Source of the DNA: Bacteroidota bacterium
GTDB lineage: Bacteria > Bacteroidota > Bacteroidia > Flavobacteriales > Weeksellaceae
Direction of reading: 5' to 3'
DNA length: 15,497 nt
Assembly (NCBI GenBank): GCA_023387375.1
Contig: JAEWIE010000048.1
Location: forward strand, 1 to 15,497
Shown: positions 7,388-14,588 of the stretch, in pieces
Position numbering within the stretch: the stretch's first letter is position 1
How the letters are laid out: every line of letters starts with the position of its first letter
Made by a program: the position numbers and the translations under genes
Notes under the pieces: model-generated
Seen by the model: only the letters and a program-made list of their open reading frames with translations
Database searches by the model: none
Told to the model about the DNA's origin: nothing

Positions 7388-7747
7388 ATGAAATTTGTTT
7401 CCCTACACATATTATCTCTTCTAATCTTTGTAGCTAGTTTTCAAAACTCTCTACTGCTGGTCGATTATGAGATCAACCGCAGCTTTTACGAAATTCATTG
7501 TATGAATCAAAGCCGCCCAGAACTTGAATGCCATGGGAAATGTGAACTAAGCAAAATAAGTGAGAATTCAAACTCTCTTTTTAGACTTGTGCAAATTGGA
7601 TTTGAATTTCACATTCTTCCTTCTGCAAGTACTTTCACTCTCAGTACTCCTAAGAAATTTAAACGAAGCTTAGGCAAGATTGCCTATTCTCCCTCTCTTT
7701 TGAGCAGTCCATTTTATAACGTTAGAACGGCGCCTCCTCAATCCTAA
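7388..7747 (+). CDS. Small exported three-cysteine protein beside the copper receptor
   Basis: From the ATG at 7388 this is a 119-residue protein; a TTG 12 bp upstream is in frame but overlaps the -7 element and is rejected. Residues about 1-25 (MKFVSLHILSLLIFVASFQN) are a hydrophobic N-terminal segment, either a signal peptide or an anchor. The conserved-looking core has C38, C48 and C52 in CMNQSRPELECHGKCELSK, a C-x9-C-x3-C arrangement followed by Lys. The C-terminal half is plain, with no second membrane segment, and ends in PPQS. I recall similar Bacteroidetes proteins with a motif of the type C-x-N-K-x-(R/K)-P-x-(L/M)-x-C-x-G-x-C, but no assigned function. Position directly ahead of an OprC-type receptor suggests periplasmic copper binding or delivery. 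That is inference. Confidence 0.75.
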   Translation: MKFVSLHILSLLIFVASFQNSLLLVDYEINRSFYEIHCMNQSRPELECHGKCELSKISENSNSLFRLVQIGFEFHILPSASTFTLSTPKKFKRSLGKIAYSPSLLSSPFYNVRTAPPQS

Positions 7748-7825
7748 ATTTTTAATTGACTTTTTTTCATGCTATATCCCCTAATGGGACTTAGCCCGCA
7801 ATTTTCATTTAAAAATTCAAAAATT

Positions 7826-9862
7826 ATGATTTCAACAACTTATTCAAATCGCATCCTTATAGCGTTTTGCACCTTTCTCATTACCACCCACAGCCAACTA
7901 TTAGCACAAAATACAGTAGACCAGGACACCACCAAAATCCACTCAATTGAACGAATCACCCTTCGCAAAGCCCAAAACAGTGACTCCAAAATAAAAGACC
8001 TAGCGCTGCAAGACACGGATCGCCTCACCCATGATGCCGGGCGGTTTCTCAGTCAACTTCCCGAAATAAGCGGAGTTCGTAAAGCGGGTCAATATGGAAT
8101 GGATCCTGTTTTACGCGGATTTAAATATGAACAGCTCAACATTGTTATCGATGGTGGTCTTAGCGCATTAAATGCATGTCCAAGTCGAATGGACCCACCC
8201 GCTAGCCAAGTAAACATGAACATGGTTCAAGAAGCGCAGATCTACAAAGGTCCTTATCATTTTCGGTATGGTCCCGCCCTTGGCGGTAGCATCAATTTTG
8301 TGACTGTAGCTCCCTCTTTTCAAGATTCCGCCACTTTAAAAGGCCGATTCTCTTCGGGATACGAATCGAATGGTAATTTATTTAAGAGTGAAGGAAGCTT
8401 ATCCTTGCAATCCAAAAATTTAGTCTCAAGTCTCTTTGCCGGATATCAAACGGCCGATTCTTATCACGATGGCAACGGAACAGAGGTCCCCTCTAGTTTC
8501 ACGCGGTACAATGTAGGTTCAAAATCCACCGTGAAATGGAATGAACATCAACTATCCACCCTTCAACTTACGACTAACCAGGCAAGAGATGTTGAATTTG
8601 CAGCTCTCAGCATGGATTTGCTTTATGACAAAACGTGGATGGCACAACTTGAACACAAAATTCATTTTGACAGAAAATTATTAAAAGTCCTTGATTTCTC
8701 AGGGTATGGAAGTTGGGTAGACCATTCCATGGGAACCTACAATCACTCGATGGTATCCAACGTCCTAGCAAAAACTTACGGTGCACGAACAGAAGCTACC
8801 TTTCAAACGGAGAATAGCAAGTTCTTCTCGGGCTTCGATTTCAAATCCCAAAGTGCTGAAAATAAAGAAATGATAATGACCATGATGGATCATTCGATGC
8901 AGCGAGACGGGACCAGCTGGCAGAATTCAACTTTGAATCAAGTAGGCTGGTTTAATGAGTTTCAAACCCGGTGGGGAAATTCAAAACTAACACTTTCTTA
9001 TCGGATGGATTATGACAAGGGAGAAGCTAAGGAGCTCTCGGATCTTTTCATAGCTCTGTACGGCGATGGAAAATCAGAAAACCTAAACCATAGCTTTAGT
9101 GTGGGTTATACAAAGAGACTAAGTTCAGCTCTCTCTCTTGCTCTATGGAGTGGAAGAGCAGAGCGCAGCGCCAGTTTATCGGAGAGGTATATCAATCGTT
9201 TTCCTCAAGGCCTAGACAATTATGAAATGTTAGGGAACCCCAAATTGAAACCAGAGAGCAATTTTCAAACGGATCTTATTGTCTCCTATCAAAACAATGC
9301 ATTTTCGTTTCAAGCCTCAGGATTTTACTCTTACCTAACTGAGTTCATTTCAGGAAAAATCAATCAGGATGTACCCAAATCTTCCATGGGAAGCCCTGGC
9401 GTAAGACAATACGTGAATTTAGACCGCGCATTTAAAACGGGCTTCGAGTTGGCTGCCAAATATCATTTTAATCCGCATTTTCACAGCTCCTTTGGTCTTG
9501 CATACACCTATGCCGAGGATCTTTCCACAAAAATTCCTCTTGCCGAAATTTCACCAATAGACCTACGATTTAATCTCACGGCCAAATTTGAACCTTTGGA
9601 AGTGGGCGTAAATCTTAGACATGCGGGTGCACAAAATCGAATTGACCCGTCTTTCTCCGAACTTAAAACGTCTAGTTTTACCCTTCTCGATTTAGACTTC
9701 AAATACTCACTTTTCAAATCCTCTTCTATTTTCGCAAGCATTAGCAATGTATTTAATGCAGCCTATGCTGAGCATTTGAGCAGAACCCTTTCTTCGGATT
9801 CAAACCAACGAATTCTTGCTCCAGGGCGCTCGCTTGGCATTGGGTTTACGAAAAACTTTTGA
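7826..9862 (+). CDS. OprC/NosA-type TonB-dependent copper receptor
   Basis: This outer-membrane receptor imports copper in OprC/NosA homologues. The start at 7826 gives 678 residues and a clean signal peptide ending LLAQ; the ORF extends in frame to 7769 but that adds 19 unlikely residues. A plug domain follows (GQYGMDPVLRGF, then the IYKGPYHFRYGPALGGSINF segment at the plug end), then a 22-strand-type barrel ending in Phe. Copper ligands characterised in OprC, CxxxM and HxM, appear as ACPSRMDPP (C118, M122) and VDHSM (H300, M302). Two further HSM motifs occur at 307-309 and 356-358. There is no N-terminal carboxypeptidase-like domain and no SusD partner, so it is not a glycan receptor. It follows the three-cysteine protein gene by 78 bp and ends before a strong terminator, so the two form a copper-uptake unit. 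Confidence 0.9.
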   Translation: MISTTYSNRILIAFCTFLITTHSQLLAQNTVDQDTTKIHSIERITLRKAQNSDSKIKDLALQDTDRLTHDAGRFLSQLPEISGVRKAGQYGMDPVLRGFKYEQLNIVIDGGLSALNACPSRMDPPASQVNMNMVQEAQIYKGPYHFRYGPALGGSINFVTVAPSFQDSATLKGRFSSGYESNGNLFKSEGSLSLQSKNLVSSLFAGYQTADSYHDGNGTEVPSSFTRYNVGSKSTVKWNEHQLSTLQLTTNQARDVEFAALSMDLLYDKTWMAQLEHKIHFDRKLLKVLDFSGYGSWVDHSMGTYNHSMVSNVLAKTYGARTEATFQTENSKFFSGFDFKSQSAENKEMIMTMMDHSMQRDGTSWQNSTLNQVGWFNEFQTRWGNSKLTLSYRMDYDKGEAKELSDLFIALYGDGKSENLNHSFSVGYTKRLSSALSLALWSGRAERSASLSERYINRFPQGLDNYEMLGNPKLKPESNFQTDLIVSYQNNAFSFQASGFYSYLTEFISGKINQDVPKSSMGSPGVRQYVNLDRAFKTGFELAAKYHFNPHFHSSFGLAYTYAEDLSTKIPLAEISPIDLRFNLTAKFEPLEVGVNLRHAGAQNRIDPSFSELKTSSFTLLDLDFKYSLFKSSSIFASISNVFNAAYAEHLSRTLSSDSNQRILAPGRSLGIGFTKNF

Positions 9863-9889
9863 CATTAAGAGTAGAGCGGGCTTAAAAAT

Positions 9890-9919
9890 AGGATGGCTTT
9901 AAATGCCATCCTTTTTTTT
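9890..9919 (+). terminator. Rho-independent terminator after the copper receptor
   Basis: A perfect 8-bp stem, AGGATGGC (9890-9897) with GCCATCCT (9905-9912), encloses the 7-nt loop TTTAAAT and is followed by eight T residues (9912-9919). It lies 28 bp past the receptor stop codon. Confidence 0.93.
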
Positions 9920-9932
9920 AAGATAAATTGCA

Positions 9933-9940
9933 TAGATTTG
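9933..9940 (+). promoter_or_regulatory. -7 promoter element for the Gre-like gene
   Basis: TAGATTTG matches TAnnTTTG exactly, 22 bp before the ATG at 9963 and just after the preceding terminator. No TTG is seen at the -33 spacing; that stretch is the terminator T tract. Confidence 0.5.
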
Positions 9941-9962
9941 TTAGTACATCAAATCAATTTCT

Positions 9963-10406
9963 ATGACACGACCTGAACTAATAGATGCCTTAATTGAAAA
10001 GCAAAAAGCCATTATAGAAAATTTAGAAAGTTCGGTAGAGAGATACCAAACTGCTTCTGACATAGACGAACAGGAGACTAGAGAACCAGAAGACTTCTCT
10101 CGTCAAACAGAAGCGAAGGATATGCAACTTCGCTTTGAGAAACTGCTGCGTGAAGCAAAATTAACAGTGCATTTTTTAGAAGAACAAAAACATCAGCCTC
10201 ATGATCAAATAGAAAAAGGTGCGCTTGTTGAGACAAGTGGAGATTGGTATTTTCTCGGCGCATCGATTCCTAGCACAGAAACCAACAAAACCACAATCAT
10301 ATCGGTCTCCGACCAAGCGCCTGTTTACCAAGAATTTACTTCAAAAAAAGTAGGAGATCGGCTACAAGTGGGTCAGCAGTCACTAGAAATAATCCGAATC
10401 ATTTAG
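9963..10406 (+). CDS. Gre-like RNA polymerase secondary-channel protein
   Basis: At 147 residues the protein has the two-part layout of GreA/GreB. Residues 1-77 predict as two helices of a coiled coil joined by a turn rich in acidic residues (31-50, with D33, D35, E36, E38, E41, E43 and D44). Residues about 86-147 resemble the GreA/B C-terminal FKBP-like domain: GALVET, then ISVSDQAP, then KKVGDRLQVG. The canonical DLKEN-type tip of GreA is absent, so transcript-cleavage activity is uncertain, but the acidic tip is compatible with reaching the polymerase active site. I recall Bacteroidetes encoding several such divergent Gre homologues, often annotated as hypothetical. It stands between two terminator/promoter signals and looks independently transcribed. 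An unrelated coiled-coil protein is possible but less likely given the C-terminal match. Confidence 0.7.
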   Translation: MTRPELIDALIEKQKAIIENLESSVERYQTASDIDEQETREPEDFSRQTEAKDMQLRFEKLLREAKLTVHFLEEQKHQPHDQIEKGALVETSGDWYFLGASIPSTETNKTTIISVSDQAPVYQEFTSKKVGDRLQVGQQSLEIIRII

Positions 10407-10460
10407 AGTGAGAAAATCGTACGTTTCTCCAGACCAAAAATCGGAAATAATAAATTATAT

Positions 10461-10468
10461 TATCTTTG
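10461..10468 (+). promoter_or_regulatory. -7 promoter element for the TauE/SafE permease gene
   Basis: TATCTTTG matches TAnnTTTG exactly, 24 bp before the ATG at 10493. The -33 region (about 10435-10444) has no TTG, so an activator may be involved. Confidence 0.55.
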
Positions 10469-10492
10469 AAGGCATCAACAACTAGGTTCTAA

Positions 10493-11284
10493 ATGCATAT
10501 TTTAGGTTATTTTTTTGCTATCGTCATCGGTCTTGTGATGGGACTAATTGGTGGCGGCGGCAGTATTCTAAGTGTTCCCGTATTCGCTTATCTTTTTGAC
10601 ATAGACGCTATTACAGCGACAACATTCTCCCTTTTTGTAGTAGGGGTTACCAGCTCTGTAGGTTCTGTAAGTTTTGTTCGACAAGGACACGTGCAATTTT
10701 CTTCGGCACTCCAATTCGGAATTCCTTCCATTCTTGGAATACTCTTTTCAAGAAGAGTGGTTCTTCCCCACCTTCCGCCTTATATTATCAACCGCTGGGG
10801 AATTACCATTACCAATGAGATGTTTATCTTGCTTTTATTTGCCATTCTCATGTTAATCTCTGCGATTAAAATGATACAAAAAAAAGAAAGGCCAAGGGGT
10901 AGAAAATTCCAACAATCAAACTACACACTTCTTGCCTCGCAAGGCCTATTGGTGGGGATCATTACGGGTTTCATTGGTGCGGGGGGCGGATTTCTAATCG
11001 TTCCTGCGCTGGTGATGTTAGTTGGAGTTTCCATGAAACAGGCCGTAGGTACTTCTCTATTTATCATTTCGATAAATTCCCTAATTGGATTTGCTTCCTC
11101 TTTAGACAAAGTACATATTGATTGGCCTTTTCTTCTCTTCTTCACTGGGCTCTCTATTGTGGGGATCTTAGTTGGAGTTGCTTTTTCTAAAAGGATCGAA
11201 TCTCAAAAACTAAAACCGCTCTTTGGTTGGGTCGTGCTCACCATGGGAATCTTCATTATTATTAAAGAACTTATTTTAAGATAA
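10493..11284 (+). CDS. TauE/SafE-family anion permease
   Basis: This 263-residue inner-membrane protein has about eight predicted hydrophobic helices and the internal duplication typical of TauE/SafE. The repeat motif appears as GLIGGGGSILSVPVFAYL near residue 17 and as GFIGAGGGFLIVPALVML near residue 160. A basic cytoplasmic loop with KKERPRGRKF (about 129-138) joins the halves. Family members export sulfite or sulfoacetate, or move other small organic anions. A TauE-like gene also sits beside cstB in the Staphylococcus aureus persulfide-detoxification operon. Here the same pairing with the downstream CstB-like gene suggests sulfite or thiosulfate export. The 136-bp gap to that gene holds an inverted repeat. 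No start ambiguity was seen. Confidence 0.88.
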   Translation: MHILGYFFAIVIGLVMGLIGGGGSILSVPVFAYLFDIDAITATTFSLFVVGVTSSVGSVSFVRQGHVQFSSALQFGIPSILGILFSRRVVLPHLPPYIINRWGITITNEMFILLLFAILMLISAIKMIQKKERPRGRKFQQSNYTLLASQGLLVGIITGFIGAGGGFLIVPALVMLVGVSMKQAVGTSLFIISINSLIGFASSLDKVHIDWPFLLFFTGLSIVGILVGVAFSKRIESQKLKPLFGWVVLTMGIFIIIKELILR

Positions 11285-11314
11285 AACGGTGTTAAAATCT
11301 AGATTATTTCACCT

Positions 11315-11331
11315 GATTGATTTCATCAATC
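11315..11331. repeat. Perfect inverted repeat ahead of the persulfide dioxygenase gene
   Basis: GATTGAT-TTC-ATCAATC has 7-bp perfect arms around a 3-nt centre. It lies 30 bp after the permease stop codon and about 90 bp before the dioxygenase ATG at 11421. No T tract follows on either strand, so it is not a standard terminator and looks more like a dimeric regulator site. The TTGAT/ATCAA halves recall FNR, but the spacing is 3 rather than 4. Confidence 0.5.
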
Positions 11332-11420
11332 GCAACCATGAACTACGAAGTCGAAAGATTTAAAATAATTAGTCGAAATTTGCATTGTATAGCAAAAAAC
11401 TACAAACAATTTTAGCAAAG

Positions 11421-12803
11421 ATGAAAATTGAACAAATTTATACGGGATGCCTTGCGCAAGGAGCTTATTACATTGTTTCCGAAGGAGAAGCTGTCATTAT
11501 CGATCCCCTTAGGGAAACCCAGCCGTATCTTGAGCGCCTGTCGCAAGATGGAGTTCAGTTAAAATATATTCTCGAAACGCATTTTCATGCAGATTTCGTC
11601 TCAGGTCACGTGGATTTAAGTGAAAAAACAGGGGCTCCGATCATCTACGGACCCACAGCAGACCCTACATTTGAAGCAACGATCGCAAAAGATGGTGACA
11701 TCTTAGAAGTAGGGAAAGTAAAAATTAAAGTACTTCACACTCCAGGACATACAATGGAAAGTACGACTTATCTACTGTTTGACGAAGACCAAAAACCACA
11801 TGCTATATTTTCTGGAGACACTCTGTTTTTGGGAGATGTCGGAAGACCCGATTTGGCTCAGAAAGCAGCCAATTTAACCCAAGAAGAACTTGCAGGACTA
11901 CTTTACGAGAGTCTTCAAAATAAAATTATGCCTCTGCCTGACGAACTTCTTGTTTACCCAGCGCATGGCGCGGGCTCTGCTTGCGGTAAGAACATGCAGA
12001 AAGAAACAGTCGATACACTTGGGAATCAAAAAAGAACCAATTACGCGCTAAACCAGCCTAGTAAAGAAGCTTTTGTTGAGGCAGTCCTTGATGGGCTATC
12101 CGCACCTCCACAATACTTTGGAATGAATGTGGCGCTCAACAAAGGTGGATATGCCAGCTTCGATACAGTACTAAACAACAGCCTTAGAGCATTGGAACCG
12201 AGTGAATTTGAAAGCGCGGCCGAGCAGACGGGCGCACTTATATTGGACACTCGATCCGCTGCAGAATTCCACAAAGGATTCATTCCCAACTCTGTTAACA
12301 TTGGACTAAAAGGAGATTTCGCACCTTGGGTTGGAGCAATGATCGTCGATGTGAAACAACCCCTATTACTTGTAACCGAAAAAGGAACAGAGCAGGAGGC
12401 GATTACAAGACTTGCCCGAGTAGGATTTGACAATGTAATTGGCTATTTAAACGAAGGATTTTCTTCTTGGAAAGCATGTGGCAAAGAAATCGATTCGATT
12501 GAAAGAGTTAGTGCACAGAATTTTGTGAACGAAAAAGAAACGGATGTTAAGATTATTGATGTTAGAAAACCGGAGGAATTTCAATCTCAGCATATTGAGG
12601 GCGCAATTAACGCACCTTTAGATCAGATTTCTCAATGGGCAGGCAAAATGGACTTAGACCATCCATTCTACATTCATTGCGCAGGAGGGTACCGAAGCAT
12701 GATTGCAAGTAGCATCCTTAATTCGAGAGGAATCCGAAATTTTAAAGAAGTCGAAGGAGGTTTCAATTCGATTAAGCAGCTAGATGGAATCTCACTTACA
12801 TAA
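11421..12803 (+). CDS. CstB-like persulfide dioxygenase-rhodanese fusion
   Basis: From the ATG at 11421 the protein has 460 residues; an in-frame ATG 36 bp upstream adds 12 non-conserved residues and is not preferred. The N-terminal metallo-beta-lactamase domain has the ETHE1-type non-heme iron ligands: H54 and D58 region (THFHAD), H110 (HTPGH), D133 (FSGDTLFLGDVGRPD) and H182 (YPAHG). Two rhodanese domains follow. The first (about 274-355) has LLLVTEKGTEQ where the active-site loop should be and lacks the catalytic Cys. The second (about 375-455) has the intact loop CAGGYRS with C420. MBL plus dead rhodanese plus live rhodanese is the CstB layout, which oxidises persulfides to sulfite and then forms thiosulfate. 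The permease lies upstream and a thioredoxin 62 bp downstream, consistent with sulfide/persulfide detoxification in the cytoplasm. Confidence 0.92.
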   Translation: MKIEQIYTGCLAQGAYYIVSEGEAVIIDPLRETQPYLERLSQDGVQLKYILETHFHADFVSGHVDLSEKTGAPIIYGPTADPTFEATIAKDGDILEVGKVKIKVLHTPGHTMESTTYLLFDEDQKPHAIFSGDTLFLGDVGRPDLAQKAANLTQEELAGLLYESLQNKIMPLPDELLVYPAHGAGSACGKNMQKETVDTLGNQKRTNYALNQPSKEAFVEAVLDGLSAPPQYFGMNVALNKGGYASFDTVLNNSLRALEPSEFESAAEQTGALILDTRSAAEFHKGFIPNSVNIGLKGDFAPWVGAMIVDVKQPLLLVTEKGTEQEAITRLARVGFDNVIGYLNEGFSSWKACGKEIDSIERVSAQNFVNEKETDVKIIDVRKPEEFQSQHIEGAINAPLDQISQWAGKMDLDHPFYIHCAGGYRSMIASSILNSRGIRNFKEVEGGFNSIKQLDGISLT

Positions 12804-12865
12804 GTGCATGATTGTTGATAGTTAGTCCTTAAACGTTTTTTAAACACAGTTAGAAATCCTTTGTT

Positions 12866-13165
12866 ATGTCACAAAAATTCAAAGAACTTATCGATTCTGA
12901 GCGTCCTGTTCTCATCGACTTTTTTGCGACCTGGTGCGGTCCATGCAAAGTACAGTCATCCGTTTTAACAGAAGTAAAAGAAAAAATAGGAGACCTCGCA
13001 CGAATTGTCAAAATCGACGTAGATCAATTTCCAAGCATTGCGGCTGAATACGGAGTTCGTGGAGTTCCCACTTTAGCAATTTTCAAAAACTCAGAACTGC
13101 TCTACAAACAAAGTGGAGTTCACGATGTCAACACACTTGAATCTCTCTTGAAAAAACATGCCTAG
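12866..13165 (+). CDS. Thioredoxin
   Basis: This 99-residue, single-domain cytoplasmic thioredoxin has the redox motif WCGPC (C24, C27) after DFFATWC, and the cis-proline P68 in GVPTLAIF. There is no signal peptide or membrane anchor. It lies 62 bp after the CstB-like gene on the same strand and is probably part of the same transcript, where it could reduce persulfides, thiosulfate-derived species or the rhodanese cysteine. General thiol-disulfide reduction is equally possible. The 3' end is 5 bp from the end of a convergent amidase gene, so no separate terminator fits between them. Confidence 0.93.
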   Translation: MSQKFKELIDSERPVLIDFFATWCGPCKVQSSVLTEVKEKIGDLARIVKIDVDQFPSIAAEYGVRGVPTLAIFKNSELLYKQSGVHDVNTLESLLKKHA

Positions 13166-13170
13166 CAGTG

Positions 13171-13932
13171 TTAGTCCTCTAGAAAAAACGGATCTCGATC
13201 GAGTAGGAACTTGTAATGGTTTCGGTACTCGTCAAGGCGCTTTAAATCAATTGTGCCCGTAATTCCATTGCTAGTCTCTTCTGCGACTGACTTTCCATCG
13301 GCAAAATACAGATAAGAACTAGGAATATAATTCAAATCGTTTCCATCCACTCCTATTCGATTCACCCCTAAAACATAACATTGGTTTTCAATGGCGCGAG
13401 CTTTGAGTAAGCTTTGCCAATGCTCGACTCTTTTGTCTGGCCAATTAGCGACATACAAGATTGCATCATAATCTTCCTTATAGCGAGAGAATACAGGAAA
13501 TCGAAGGTCATAACACACTTGCAATAAAAAGCGAATACCCTTATATACGACAACTATACGATCGGTTCCAGCCGTATAAACTTTGTCTTCACCCGAAAAA
13601 GAAAAAAGATGTCGTTTATCATAGTAACTAAAGTCTCCTTCAGGTGTTACGAAATACATACGATTCAAATAGCTTCCACCTTCTTGAATCGCCACACTTC
13701 CGCAGATTGCGGCATTTTTGCGCTGTGCATAGGCTTTCATCCATTCAAGACTTGAGGCATCCTTATCTGCGATTTGTTCAGGCGTCATTGAAAAGCCAGT
13801 AGGAAACATTTCAGGCAGTACAATTAAATCCGCATCTACATCCTCGGTAAGAGATTCTATTTTCTTAAAATTGAACGTGGGCTCATGCCACTTTATGTCC
13901 AAACTTAGCCCAAAAAGGTTGATTGTTTTCAT
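13171..13932 (-). CDS. Nitrilase-superfamily omega-amidase (YafV/Nit2 type)
   Basis: This 253-residue cytoplasmic amidase has the nitrilase triad: E41 (PEMFPTGFSM), K106 (YYDKRHLF) and C140 (QVCYDLRFP). These motifs match YafV and Nit2, which hydrolyse 2-oxoglutaramate and 2-oxosuccinamate to the oxo acid and ammonia in methionine salvage and glutamine transamination. The length is typical and no residue is missing. The gene converges on the thioredoxin gene with a 5-bp gap. Upstream, it shares a 107-bp divergent region with the beta-barrel gene; a weak candidate promoter is TTG-N21-TAAATTTA on the minus strand. Substrate is inferred from the family. Confidence 0.9.
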   Translation of the reverse strand: MKTINLFGLSLDIKWHEPTFNFKKIESLTEDVDADLIVLPEMFPTGFSMTPEQIADKDASSLEWMKAYAQRKNAAICGSVAIQEGGSYLNRMYFVTPEGDFSYYDKRHLFSFSGEDKVYTAGTDRIVVVYKGIRFLLQVCYDLRFPVFSRYKEDYDAILYVANWPDKRVEHWQSLLKARAIENQCYVLGVNRIGVDGNDLNYIPSSYLYFADGKSVAEETSNGITGTIDLKRLDEYRNHYKFLLDRDPFFLED

Positions 13933-13995
13933 ATAGAACTTTTCTTAAATTTATAATAATTTACACATCTAAACCAAATAAATCTTTTTTGGCTT

Positions 13996-14003
13996 TATAT
14001 TTG
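13996..14003 (+). promoter_or_regulatory. -7 promoter element for the beta-barrel gene
   Basis: TATATTTG matches TAnnTTTG exactly, 36 bp before the ATG at 14040. No TTG is seen at the -33 spacing; the region between is A/T-rich. Confidence 0.5.
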
Positions 14004-14039
14004 AATTGGGATGAATGAACAATTAAAATTAAAAAAATT

Positions 14040-14480
14040 ATGAAAAAGCTTATTTTAGTATGCTCAATGCTGTTCGTAGGAAGCTTAGTTTCCGCTCAAG
14101 CATGGAATGGTAAAGGAGATCAAAAAGTACAAATCGGTCTGAATGGATGGGGTTACGGTACTGGGATCACAGGTAGTTACGATTACGGTTTAGGAAACAT
14201 TGTATCACTTGGTGCAGGTGCTAACGTGTATTTCGATGGCTATAAAGATGATAACAAAGACAACAACCTGTTTGTATTTGGACGTGTTGGATTCCACTTA
14301 CAAGAACCTTTAAATTTACCAGAACAGTGGGACATCTATCCTGGTGTTAACATTGGGGTTCTAGGAAAAGACTTTGGTTTAGGAGCTCACTTAGGAGTTC
14401 GTTACTTCTTCAACCAAAATGTAGGTATCTACGGAGAGTTTGGTAACAACGGTAGCTTAGGGGTATCATTTAACTTCTAA
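14040..14480 (+). CDS. Small secreted outer-membrane beta-barrel protein
   Basis: This 146-residue protein starts with a clean Sec signal peptide (about 1-20, ending SLVSAQ). The rest alternates hydrophobic and polar residues and is rich in Gly and aromatics, with a closing segment ending in FNF, as in small eight-strand-type outer-membrane barrels. It resembles flavobacterial proteins of the DUF6646 type (the WNGKGDQKVQIG start and the FRYFF-like VRYFFNQN segment); the family number is from memory. An ATG at 14011 in a different frame has no sensible product. It is monocistronic, with a promoter element and a terminator. Function is unknown; a structural or adhesive surface role is possible. 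Confidence 0.8.
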   Translation: MKKLILVCSMLFVGSLVSAQAWNGKGDQKVQIGLNGWGYGTGITGSYDYGLGNIVSLGAGANVYFDGYKDDNKDNNLFVFGRVGFHLQEPLNLPEQWDIYPGVNIGVLGKDFGLGAHLGVRYFFNQNVGIYGEFGNNGSLGVSFNF

Positions 14481-14501
14481 ACCTTTCGAAAATAAAGATA
14501 T

Positions 14502-14534
14502 AAGGTTCTCTTTTAAAGGGAACCTTTTTGTTTT
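14502..14534 (+). terminator. Rho-independent terminator of the beta-barrel gene
   Basis: A 9-bp stem with one G-U pair (14502-14510 with 14518-14526) encloses the loop TTTTAAA and runs into a T-rich stretch broken by one G. It lies 21 bp past the stop codon. The rseP promoter begins inside its T-rich tail. Confidence 0.88.
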
Positions 14535-14562
14535 GGCATGCTTTTGATAATTACTACCTTTG
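14533..14562 (+). promoter_or_regulatory. rseP promoter, Bacteroidetes-type
   Basis: TTG (14533-14535) and TACCTTTG (14555-14562) are separated by 19 bp, the best match in the window to TTG-N17-23-TAnnTTTG. The predicted leader to the ATG at 14589 is about 20 nt. Confidence 0.72.
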
Positions 14563-14588
14563 CCGCACTTATTATTTAAATACAATTA

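Noticed and set aside
7769..7825. Upstream in-frame ATG for the copper receptor
   Set aside because: The extra 19 residues place the signal peptide internally; the ATG at 7826 gives a normal signal peptide.
14531..14548. Sigma-54 promoter (TGGCA followed by TTGAT)
   Set aside because: The -12 GC dinucleotide is missing and the stretch is better explained by the TTG-N19-TACCTTTG promoter of rseP.
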